From Paramarasmius palmivorus (lineage: Eukaryota; Basidiomycota; Agaricomycetes; Agaricales; Marasmiaceae), in contig JAYKXP010000191.1 of assembly GCA_037176845.1 (NCBI GenBank), positions 1 through 64,000 of the forward strand: a stretch of DNA of 64,000 nucleotides, written 5' to 3'. The notes under the pieces are model-generated. The model had not been told where the DNA came from, did no database searches, and was given only the letters and a program-made list of their open reading frames with translations. Of the stretch, positions 55,138 to 64,000 are shown one piece after another. Each line of letters starts with the position of its first letter. The stretch's first letter is position 1. Position numbers and translations under genes: made by a program.

Positions 55138-55585
55138 TGGTGCACGTCACTTAGACGCCGCCTCTTTTGGGCAGTGGCTGTGCAGCGGCAAAATTGGCCG
55201 ACGAAAATTTTTTTTCCTACAACTACCGTTTTGGCTGGTTTGGAAGGTGATTTTAGCCAATCTCTAGACCTGGGTTGGAAAAGTTTCTTGAAAACGTGCA
55301 GCTCCAAAGTGTATAGCGAGAATTGGGAGCAAGTCCTTCAAAATCATCCGGAGATACTTCCAAAAATGGAAATTTCCCACACCAAATAAGGAAGGTGGCA
55401 AAATTCCCAGGTACCCGTTTGTGATTTTTGACCCTATGGCTTATCCCTCTTGTGCTTATCCCTCTTGTGGTTTTACTCTATGGTTCAAAAGGAGCATTTT
55501 TGACAGAGGGTTTAAAATTTGGCTTGAATCTGGCGGCCCGGTACCGACTTGCACAAAACAGGCGGCGTCTAAGTGACGTGCACCA
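55138..55585. mobile_element. MITE with 26-30 bp terminal inverted repeats and TA target duplication
   Basis: The left end TGGTGCACGTCACTTAGACG and the right end CGTCTAAGTGACGTGCACCA are perfect inverted copies. The match extends inward to about 26 bp and outward by 4 bp (30 bp in all). If the outermost TA at each side (55136-55137 and 55586-55587) is the target duplication, the element is 448 bp and fits the Tc1/mariner-type rule. It has no open frame of useful length, so it is non-autonomous. Inside, a 15-bp unit is duplicated in tandem at 55439-55468. Confidence 0.88.
55439..55468. repeat. 15-bp tandem duplication inside the MITE
   Basis: The unit GCTTATCCCTCTTGT occurs twice in direct succession with no mismatch. 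Copies of the element elsewhere with one unit would date this duplication. Confidence 0.9.
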
Positions 55586-57494
55586 TAGATCTGTCTAGAT
55601 CTTGTCCAAAATTAATTGATCTTCGCGAAATTCGAATATCACATTCTGCGGTGGGGTATTCTCCACTCGCTTACCCAATCTCTGTAGAGGAGGATTCTTC
55701 AATTTCTTGGACCAACACGTTTTCCCAGACACAGCTGTCGGAGAAGATCCGTTCCCTAGTTGGTGTTGGCTTTGTTCTAATATTCTGGAACCTGCACAGA
55801 GGTCGACCTCCCGGAAGACGTGATAAGTTGACGTTGATCTATTGGTATGTAAATGATAAATAGTAGCGGAGACATGAATGGTCTTAATGGGCACTCATCA
55901 TAATGCACACATATGATCGTTTAAACAGTGAAGGGCATGATTACCACTAAAGACTATCTGCGTGCAAGTCATGTCAAAATTGGCTACTTAGGTCATGAAA
56001 TTTGAAAACAGTGCCCACCTCCGGACGCCCTGTCGTTCTGAACAGGGGCCACTGCAGGGTAATGTTTATCTGTCTATCCGGCATAGGGGTTTGCGAGCAA
56101 GCACTATATCACATAGTCAGTGATAGGAAGGCTGGGAACGTGTTTGACTTGTTGAGAGGCACAAGAGGCGGGGTGCTATTGCCTTTGACCGCCGATGAAA
56201 TGCGGAGCGCTAGAGGAAACTTGCTAACAGAATGGTATGAAGGCAGGCATTTCGAGGCAGTAAGAAGTGCGCGTGAATGCTAGAGTGCTGCGGAGCTCGA
56301 AATTGTGAATCCTTGGAGTTGAAGAACCATATATTCATGACTTACGAGCATGATCTCAACACCCATCAACTCCAGGAGTCTGTAGTGCACTCCTGCAATA
56401 GTTCGATATCCACCATTTCCGGAGCGCCCTCGGGGCATAAGATCAAGATAGCTGTGCACGCAAAGACCAGTGAGCTCGGTTCGCCAAAGACTGACAGGAT
56501 TGGATGGAAGGGTGTTGAATCCAGCAGCGTCGATGAATTACATGCTGAGGGGACGTATCACATTCCATGTTGGCACTGTCCGAGCAGAATGTTCGATGAA
56601 CTCTTGCTCCATGAAAAGTTAAAGGCATACAACGAGAAGCTTACCATAAGTGAGGATAATGAGTACTGAGATAGTAAGGTCACGGTCGCATTAGGAATGA
56701 TGGCAAAAGCGCTTCCAAGTAGGTACGAGTGATTATAAAGTTCGAGGAAAGTTCGTGGGATTGGGAAGGAGGAAAATGATGAGTCAGCACCGCCACGGCT
56801 GTTTGCCTTCAACGTTCAAGTTGATTCCAAGCTTACAAGCGCGATCTTCAGCCATGCACGGTTCTGTGCCCCTTCTTACCACGGTATGCATCAAGCGAAA
56901 ATTCTGTCTCAGGAGGCTGAGTTATATTTCTTCCAATGACTAGTATAGCCTAGGTCGTTGCTTTCCCTTCCCATGACAATCGATTTGCCAACGTGACCGA
57001 GGAATAAGACTCGGGACTCATCATTTTGGATCCCAGCAGTATCCCAAAGGAGGCTCGACTACAGACGACCATGATTATATGGACAAGCCTTGTTTAAAAT
57101 GCATGCCTTATTCACGTGGATTCATATCTTTGACGACAATCAGCCGCCCTGACTCAGTACGGCTGGCAACGTTGGCAGCGGTAAAGCATCAAGATCCAGA
57201 CTGAATTCATGCCACAGTGGGCATGCATCTTTCGCACCAAGTAGAGCAGCCGCAGAATCCGTTTTTGGAGAAACCTGTTGCTCACGTATTACCTCCAGAC
57301 ATCAACCATACCTCCAACGGGTGCTGACTCCAAACATTTGAACTCGGTTGACCAGTTGTATGATCCGACATCGATTAGCAGCCACTGCGGGGCCGCGATA
57401 GAGAGAAAGTTGAAACTTATTTATTGACGAGATAGGGATGTGACCTATCCGCTTGGAATCTTCTGTTCGACTCTTAACCCCTCTTCCTAGAAAC
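55586..57494. other. Gene-poor stretch right of the MITE
   Basis: Apart from the doubtful frames at 56002-56669 nothing is supported. The last few hundred bases should hold the promoter of the GNAT gene at 57495. No clear repeat was seen. Confidence 0.45.
56002..56669 (+). CDS. Two overlapping unrecognised frames, doubtful gene
   Basis: A 93-codon frame (56002-56283) overlaps by 7 nt a 130-codon frame (56277-56669) in another phase. The first reads, in part, GNVFDLLRGTRGGVLLPLTA. The second has a CWHCPSRMFDELLLHEKL stretch that loosely recalls a zinc-binding loop but lacks a full ligand set. I recognise no family, no splice sites clearly join them and no promoter is visible. This could be a frame-shifted relic or chance open frames. 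Confidence 0.2.
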
Positions 57495-58523
57495 ATGTCG
57501 GTCTTGATGAGGCTTGGTGGCGTTACTTCAAGTTCTCTTAACAGGAGACTTGCTCTGTACGCAGATTCTGGCAATCTACCAAGTCCTCAGTCACCGAACG
57601 ACATGGACGGCGAGGCTACCGTCACCGTGCGGGTCTTCCATCCTGAAGATCTCGAGGACGTGAAGGCACTTTTCTCGTGAGTGAAGTAGTTTCCTTCTCA
57701 TTCATCTAATAGTGACATTGCAATTTTCCTAGGATCGGTATTGTAGGACGTGTGTTTCTACCTCTTTCTTTTCTCACAGTGTGCTGATACCTGGTTCTCA
57801 GCGGGCAGTCCTGGTCGCTTAACGTTCTTCTTGAGCTATATGCACCATTATTCATTCATTGCGTACATGTCATTGGCGCTCGGTACCCGTTGGATGTTCT
57901 CTGGATCAAAGTTCGAACAGCATATTGGGACGTTGATTGTTGGTCTAGCGGTCGCTTACCTCCTATGGATCTATGTAGAAATACATCGATTCTATGAAGG
58001 TTATCGTCTTGCTAGTCTCGCAGGCGACCTGAAAGACATACCGGCTTATTACCGGCTTCGGCGATTGGTAACTGGTGACTATGCACCCATATCAGTCAGC
58101 TGCTTCTGGGTGGCAGAAATCCACTCGCCGCGATCAGGCGGAAGAGCAAAAGTTGTTGGCTGCGTGGCACTAGGTAAGAACAACTCATTTTAAGCGTCGC
58201 CATTCAATTCTACAAACGATATAACTGAAAAACTGTTTATAGACGATCACTCGGAGGATGCCACCTCTGCGGAGCTTCGAAGGCTCTCTGTCCTACCGGA
58301 ATACCGTCGTCGAGGGATTGGGAGTATGATGCTTCGTACTCTTCTAGCGCATGCAAGGGAGCAGCCCCACCTCCGAAACGCTTTTGTGACTACGACAAAT
58401 TTCCAGATGAATGCAGTTCGCTTGTACGCCAGGCATGGTTGGATTGCCCAGCCGATGAAACCTATCCAAACGATTGGGATTCTGACATTTGGCCATGTTG
58501 ATTTGAGCCTTCAGCTTCGGTGA
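57495..58523 (+). CDS. GNAT-family N-acetyltransferase with membrane segments
   Basis: The first exon (57495-57676) contains VTVRVFHPEDLEDVKALFS, the start of a GNAT domain. After one or two introns two hydrophobic stretches follow: FLSYMHHYSFIAYMSLALG and HIGTLIVGLAVAYLLWIYVE. The acetyl-CoA-binding core is in the second half: SCFWVAEI (strand 4 region), RRLSVLPEYRRRGIGSMML (motif A with RxxGIG) and NFQMNAVRLYARHGWI (motif B). Membrane segments inserted between the first strand and the core are known from NAT8-like acetyltransferases of the endoplasmic reticulum, so a membrane location is likely. The join near 57730-57785 is not resolved; the short candidate introns there leave the frame uncertain. 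The substrate is unknown. Confidence 0.75.
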
Positions 58524-59693
58524 AATGAGCGGGGCGGCTAATGTGGTCATCGCCTTCTTCATATATGTATTTTGTTATCTACGTTTGGTATAAGATGCCG
58601 ATGTTCATTGGAAGTCCATAGACACTTCCTTTGGGTAAGCTCAAAGAAGGCCCTGAGTCTCATTCATTTGTTCCATATTTCAGTGCCGAGTTGTAATTTA
58701 CCAGGACAAATGAATGCTGAGAGGCACCGACACCATTCTCATGGGTCTATAAGCATTCTGCGAGGAGCTTTCGTTTTTCGACTTCGGGAGTCGTCTGCGT
58801 TGACTGGCGTCCTACAAGCATGCCCATCAGAGCTACGTCCATCAAATAAGAATTATACGCCACAGAGTTGGTCCGATGAGGAACTCCGGGACTCACTCAG
58901 TCCCGTCTCATTTATAAGGAAGGTGCAGTATTTCTGGCAGTTTTCCGAAAGCCGCCCGCGAAAGTGCATCTTCACTTAGTACATATTTCGTGATATGACA
59001 TGGGATCCGACCAACGATCCTGTCCATCAAGGCAAGCGGATGCTTCTACCCTATCAAGGGATAGTCCCAGCAATAATAGATTGCAGATGATTATTGATTG
59101 ACGAGGACAGTCCAGACAGAACGTTCTAAACCTGGATAGAGTGGATATATCGCAAGTCTCAGGATCTCTTTTGCGTCGGCCTTCTACAGAGGTAACCCCA
59201 CTCTAAACCAATCCCGACACCTGCAGTCACGTAGACAGACAACGCGCCCGAAGCGTATACAGATAACCCAAGGAAGAGCAAGTGAGAAACCTAGTCAGCG
59301 TGAGGTGGACAACATCTTCGCGTGTGCTGGGGCAGCTTCACTCACCTGACACCGCTCCATAGGACCTGATCGCTATGGGTTGTTTTGCCTCTTAGGATAT
59401 ATCAGAATACGGAGCCCAAGGTCGTAAAAGGGATGTACAGAATAACCACTGGCACCGAGGATATGTGTAGGGAAGGTTCCTGTTCCATAATTGCTTACAC
59501 GGAGTATAAACAGTCAGAGTTGAAATTCATCCATGCCAGCAAGCGCAAACGAAAATCGGCCGCAAAGAGGACTTGAACGATGGACCAGTGCGGGGGTCGT
59601 GTGGGTGTGAAAGCTAACGGCAAGCCGGGGAGCGGGCATTTTGCTTACTTCAGCGAAGGCTAGCAAGGGAATTTTTTCCTTTTACTCACATCG
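58524..59693. other. Intergenic, no gene seen
   Basis: About 1.2 kb between the GNAT stop and the start of the Rrm4-like gene. Frames at 58572-58979 and 59385-59576 have no recognisable features. I looked for tRNA genes here and saw none. Confidence 0.45.
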
Positions 59694-62681
59694 ATGGAGG
59701 GGCCAACGGCACACCCTTATGTGCACGAACCCATACTCTATATCTCAAATGTTCCTTCCTATATCACAGATGAAGCCCTTGCCGTGGCATTTCTGACATG
59801 CGGTCCCCTGAGGCCAAAAATTCAGCGCGATCCTAACGCTCAAGTTGTCGGGGGTACTATCGAGTTCAAGTTCTTGGAAAAGGGTGTGTGGTCATTACTT
59901 TCTACTTTCTAGTTGCATCTGATATTCTGACTCGTAATACAGCTGAAAAGGCATTGGCCACCCTCCAGTCACGGCCTATTCCAGGCATAACACCCCCAGT
60001 TCACCTTGTTCTGTCTCCTTATCCTCCCACAAACCCCCCAACTCCTTTACCTCCTCCATCAGCTACTCCTCGTCTCGTAAAACATCTTCCGCCTGGATAC
60101 ACGGATTCGCAACTCTATGATTTATTCCGACCTTACGGGGCTCTTGCATCTGCTCGTGCTCAGACTCATTTTGCACCTGACACTGGCATGATTGAGTTCT
60201 GGAACGAAGATGATGCCCGGAGAGCCGAGGAAGCACTTCATTGTGCTGATGTGGAAGGCCAAAATATCGCTGTTCAGATATACCAACCCAAACGCTCGGC
60301 TAGTGGTACCGTGCCCGAGTTTAACGCGAACGCACCTACTTTTATTCCTGGGGGCTCGATGTACGCTAACAATCCTTACCCCGCGCAAGTAAGTAAATCA
60401 TTGGAACTGCTCAGCTTTTTCTCTCCTCTTCTTTTGTCCTTCTATCATCTTTTGATTGAAACGTGCCATGGCCATGGCTCACCACGCGTCGATCGCTTCA
60501 TTCGTGCTTTCCTTTTGCTATCTATCTCATCTTTACTGGAATTCGAGCTGAATAGTTGCAACAATCTCTAGTACTCTCCACCCCGGCCGCACCCTTACAG
60601 CCCGCGAAATTCAATGTCACCAATACCTCACTTTGTACATGGTCCCGGCCAGCAGGTACAACTGGCACCTGTTTCAGGTCCAGGCTCAAATAGCCACAGC
60701 GGTCTCATTGATCCATGCAACCTTTTCTGCAAAGTACGAACACCATCTTCATTGGAAGAACCAGCGCTTACTGAAAAGTTCACAGAACCTTGACCCTGAG
60801 ATTGATTCGAATGGACTTTTTACGCACTTCCGCAAGGTACGCTCTTCTATGCATTCCAGTTGACTGTACTTGACCATTGCTCCCAGTTTGGTCAGATAGT
60901 GAGGTGAGAATGTTATGCATTCGAGGTCCATAAAAACTAACCATTATGTAGTGCTCGTGTTATGCGCAACGAGAGTGGAGAAAGTCGCGGTTTTGGCTTC
61001 GTGTCGTACCAGGCTCCTGACCAAGGTAATACTCTCCGTCTGTTCGAAAGCCATAGTAGCTCAATATGTTCCTGTAGCTGCTGCGGCCCTTCATGCCATG
61101 AATGGTGTACAACTTGGGTCGAAACAGATCGTTGTGCGTTTGCATGAGCCGAAGCAGCTTCGACAGGAAAAGCTCGCACAACGATTTAGCGGTCACGGCA
61201 ATGGTCATCCAAGGAGTGCTAGTGGTGCAACAAGTCCAACGGCCAGTGAGGGCGGTGACAGCTATGGTTATGGCTCTCCGAGACATGTGTCAAGTGCCCT
61301 GGGTAGCCCGGTAGGCAGCGGCCTTGGATTAAGCCCCACACCGGACAGAGAAAGACCGGACAGGGGAAGACGAGGAAGTGGTAGCTACTATAATGTGAGT
61401 ATAATGTGCACATTCCATCTTATTAGTCGGACTAACGGTGTTCAGGCTGCACTCTCTGGTACTCTCAACTTACCCATGCGATACGATGACCTCGCCGCAC
61501 TCTCTCCAGTCGTACGTAAAGAGGTGCTAACCGGCGAGCTGTCGCGCCGAGTGAAGAATCTTGGAACTGTTCCATCATCAGAAGTTGATTCTGTTGTGGA
61601 AGCTCTAGTTGCCGTCTCACTTAGTGAGGTGGTGAAGGTCATCGAGGATCCCGGGAAACTGGCTGCCCAAGTCAAAAGTATCCGAGGATCTTCGCCGTCA
61701 GACTCCCCGAGTAATGAGGACGACGCTCAGAGCAGGTCTACGTCCCAGGACTCTCGGTTGTTGGATCCGAACGCACTAGCTGCGACTGCTTCTGCCCCGG
61801 AACATCCTTCAACACCGATTTCTGTCAACGCATCGCTCATGTCCACTCCCCCGCGAACTACGAGCCCGTCTGGATCGCTACCACCAGCCTCAGAAAGAGA
61901 CAAGATGCTGAATGCCGTTGCCAAATTCGAGGCCGACGTAGCGAAGCGCGATCTCCTGACAGACCTTCTAATGGGCTTGCCCAAGAGAGAACGAGCGATG
62001 TGCCTGTTTAATACTGAAGTATTGCGAGCCAAAATCGAAGATGCCAAGGTCGTATTGGAGAGCATGGAAGAAGAGGAAGAGCAACAACCTTCTCCGCCGC
62101 CTGTGACACCAAAGAAGCGGGTTACGAAGGTTGCAGATGACGGTTCGTCCCCATTGACTCCGGATCTATCATCTAGAGGGCCGTCTGCGACAGCCTCGCC
62201 CTTACCTGGTACTCCTGGTACACCTACACCGGCTCCGGGAGCTAATGTTGCATCTCCTTCAGGCCCACAATATACCAATGTAGCAGGCCTTGCCAAATTG
62301 CCCGCAGCTGAGATCATTCGGCTGGTTAATGGCACTGGTGGAAAGGCAGGCACCATTGCTGACGGTGTCTTGCCCAAGGCAGATCCGTTGGTTATCGCTG
62401 CGACGGATGAATTTATCGACGGATTGATGGGCAAAGCGCCGCAGATGCAGAAACAGCAATTGGGCGATAAGCTGTACGTCCTTTTGATCCTTTTGAGAAG
62501 TGTGCGAGGCTAATCGAGCTTTTAAAGGTTCAAAGTTATCAAATCCTTCGGCATCAAGTCCGCACCGAAGGTCACTATCGCGCTTCTTGATCAGGAGGAC
62601 CTGCGTGCACTGGCCCACCTCATGAACAGCTACCCGACTGTATTGAAGGACAAGGCACAGGCAGTCGTTCCTGCGAAATGA
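59694..62681 (+). CDS. rrm4: Rrm4-like RNA-binding protein: three RRMs and MLLE-type repeats
   Basis: In Ustilago maydis, Rrm4 links mRNAs to moving endosomes through C-terminal MLLE domains. Here RRM1 begins LYISNVPSYITDEALAVAFL and RRM2 has LVKHLPPGYTDSQLYDLFRP. RRM3 carries LFCKNLDPEIDSNGLFTHF and RGFGFVSY, split over several small exons. RRM3 has the clearest RNP1 and RNP2. A Gly/Ser-rich linker follows. A first MLLE-like block is LAALSPVVRKEVLTGELSRR with VEALVAVSLSEVVKVIEDP; a second, weaker one contains DLLMGLPKRERAMCLFNTEV. The C-terminal one spans QKQQLGDKLFKVIKSFG to LAHLMNSYPTVLKDKAQ, across the last intron. The stop is at 62679-62681. The start ATG at 59694 is close to RRM1. The alternative of an ordinary poly(A)-binding protein is less likely: RRM1 and RRM2 are weak and there is more than one MLLE-like unit. 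Confidence 0.83.
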
Positions 62682-63484
62682 AGGAGCAGGGTAGGAACGG
62701 ATAGCCGAATACGCACTCGTCTCGAGCTTTCTCGCCCTTTTCATCTCTTCGTGTTGTGGCTCAAACGGAATAATTGGAAAACGTGTTTCACTCTCACCCT
62801 TTCTCTTGTTCATCATCAATTCCCATCTATCACTCATTACGCAGCTATCGCATTTATTTATGCACTTACCACCTTAGTTTTCTTGCTTTTCCGACTCAAG
62901 GCACGTTTTCATAGTTTTAGCTTCTTCAAGCGTACTTTTGTGTTTAATTCACTCTACATATTTCAGGCACGTATGGTTACGGGTAGGTTCCTTTATTTCT
63001 TTCGCCTGGACGATGCTGACTCGTTCTTCCTATCAGCTACTAGAAGGATGTATATACAACGCCACGTTGCGCTGCTAGACGACGGGCCTCCGCCCAGCCT
63101 CCGCCTCCGTTTACATCGCTATCTTTTTCAGGTTCCTGCAGGGAACACGCAACCCTATTCCCGTTTTCAGATATCCTCGTATACGATTTACGACCCTATA
63201 CATACTTACGCTGCCACCTTTCTATTGGCATACGCACGCTACCTGCCATTTTATTATGACTTTTCACGAATTGTTACGTTTTGCTTTTTCAGCTGTCCAG
63301 AGGTACATCCATAATCCATGTTGTGGCTGTGTAGATATCGTCTATCATGATGAATCGAGTCACCAGATCATCCGGTAGGATCACTATGTGGGGTGCGAGA
63401 ATGGTGCTATTTAACTCAAGCCATCTCAACAAAGGCTTTAAATACGCAAGGCTTTTCACTCATTCTTCCATTCAAAGTACTACC
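62682..63484. other. 3' flank of rrm4-like gene and aminotransferase promoter
   Basis: A T-rich stretch. A 187-codon frame at 62751-63314 is rich in Phe, Leu and Tyr as expected of pyrimidine-rich non-coding sequence, and no family is visible. A TTTAAATA box at 63437-63444 lies 48 bp before the ATG at 63485. Confidence 0.5.
63437..63444 (+). promoter_or_regulatory. TATA-like box of the aminotransferase gene
   Basis: TTTAAATA lies 48 bp upstream of ATG 63485, the same distance seen for the two permeases. This favours 63485 over the in-frame ATG at 63347 as the main start. Confidence 0.45.
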
Positions 63485-64000
63485 ATGGCTCCTGTCTCTG
63501 TTGCAATTCTCTCTGGTGACCAAGCGACAAGCACGTCCACCAAGCAGAATCTATCCTCTCTCCGACCAACATCCGTCATCCACCGCACTCCATGGAGACC
63601 ACCCGTAGCGAAGTCTGCTGAAGGCATCTACATCGAACTCGAAGACGGAAGACGTGTCATAGATGCTGTCGGAGGCGCCGCTGTTGCTTGCTTGGGAACC
63701 AGCCATCCTGTAGTACGACAAGCTATCAGAGATCAGCTAGATCGCGTTCCCTGTACGTGCAGATTTGTCCAATTAAAACCTGCTTTGACCCGATATTGAT
63801 CTAGATGTCTACAACATGCAATTGTCCAATCAACCTGCTGAAGAGCTGGCTGATATCTTGGTCAAGAGTGGAGGGGGAGCTTTCGAACTGTGCGGTTTTG
63901 CCTCTGGAGGTACGATGCTGAAGCTGCTCACATGGGGCCTTGATTGATTCTTTGACCCAGGTTCCGAGGCGATGGAAGCTGTGCTCAAAGTCGCTAGACA
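63485..64000 (+). CDS. Class III PLP-dependent aminotransferase, N-terminal part, cut by window end
   Basis: The start at 63485 has the context ACCATGG. The protein begins MAPVSVAILSGDQ, then SAEGIYIELEDGRRVIDAVGGAAVACLGTSHP, VRQAIRDQLDRVPYVYNMQ and CGFASGGSEAMEAVLKVAR. The DAVGGAAVACLGTSHP block and the GGSEAMEAVLKVAR block (glycines that hold the PLP phosphate) are typical of class III (ornithine/adenosylmethionine type) aminotransferases. Two introns (after CGCGTTCCCT, and at GCCTCTGGAG) are phase-consistent. The catalytic lysine lies beyond the window. An in-frame ATG at 63347 would add 46 residues rich in Arg, Ser and Thr that could be a mitochondrial presequence. Confidence 0.85.

Noticed and set aside
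59385..59600. Possible tRNA gene near the basic frame
   Set aside because: No matching acceptor stem or T-loop consensus on either strand.
62751..63314. 187-codon Phe/Leu/Tyr-rich frame that looks like a membrane protein
   Set aside because: The DNA is T-rich non-coding flank between two genes. Apparent hydrophobicity follows from pyrimidine-rich codons, and no family or splice pattern supports it.

Overview
The window is nuclear DNA from a filamentous basidiomycete, almost certainly an agaricomycete (mushroom-type fungus). Coding regions are cut by many short introns (about 40-65 nt, mostly GT-AG). The recognisable proteins are typical of that group: TPR/DUF4470 proteins, Zn2Cys6 regulators, intron-rich Dal5-type MFS permeases and an Rrm4-type endosomal RNA-binding protein. 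Exons below were joined by hand from splice sites, reading phase and paralogue comparison; no search was run.

Left part (1-18 kb) is repeat-prone and gene-poor. It starts with about 4 kb without a recognisable gene, including a 170-nt poly-G tract. An uncharacterised gene (4262-6862, minus) follows, then sec2, the exchange factor for the Rab of secretory vesicles (7582-10398, minus), a 4.5-kb gene desert with two repeat families, and a divergent paralogue of the first gene (14954-17105, plus). The two paralogues thus flank sec2 in inverted orientation.

Middle part (17-41 kb). A broken 3' copy of a regulator gene precedes an MFS permease (18546-21007, plus), the complete Zn2Cys6 regulator (21195-24174, minus) and an NAD(P)-dependent reductase (24423-25732, minus). 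Next come a GPI-type secreted protein, mitochondrial ribosomal protein mL59 divergent from a TENA/THI-4 protein, the mRNA-export adaptor Yra1/ALYREF convergent with actin-interacting protein 1, a second MFS permease (35629-38022), the spindle-checkpoint protein Mad3/BubR1 and a small secreted protein.

Right part (41-64 kb). Two tandem TPR-DUF4470 genes (minus) are followed by the NuA3 chromatin subunit Nto1/BRPF (plus), a short-chain dehydrogenase (minus), a 448-bp MITE with TA target duplication, a membrane-inserted GNAT acetyltransferase, an Rrm4-like protein (three RRMs plus MLLE-type repeats) and the start of a class III aminotransferase cut by the window edge.

Most recognisable housekeeping genes act in vesicle or mRNA traffic, the cytoskeleton, mitosis or chromatin, with no evident operon-like logic. 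The permease-regulator-reductase block (18.5-25.7 kb) is the only plausible functional cluster. I found no convincing tRNA, rRNA or CRISPR. The most unusual items are a likely GC-AG intron, the inverted paralogue pair, the Mad3 ABBA/KEN cassette, SH3-ligand-like repeats in Sec2, and the MITE.
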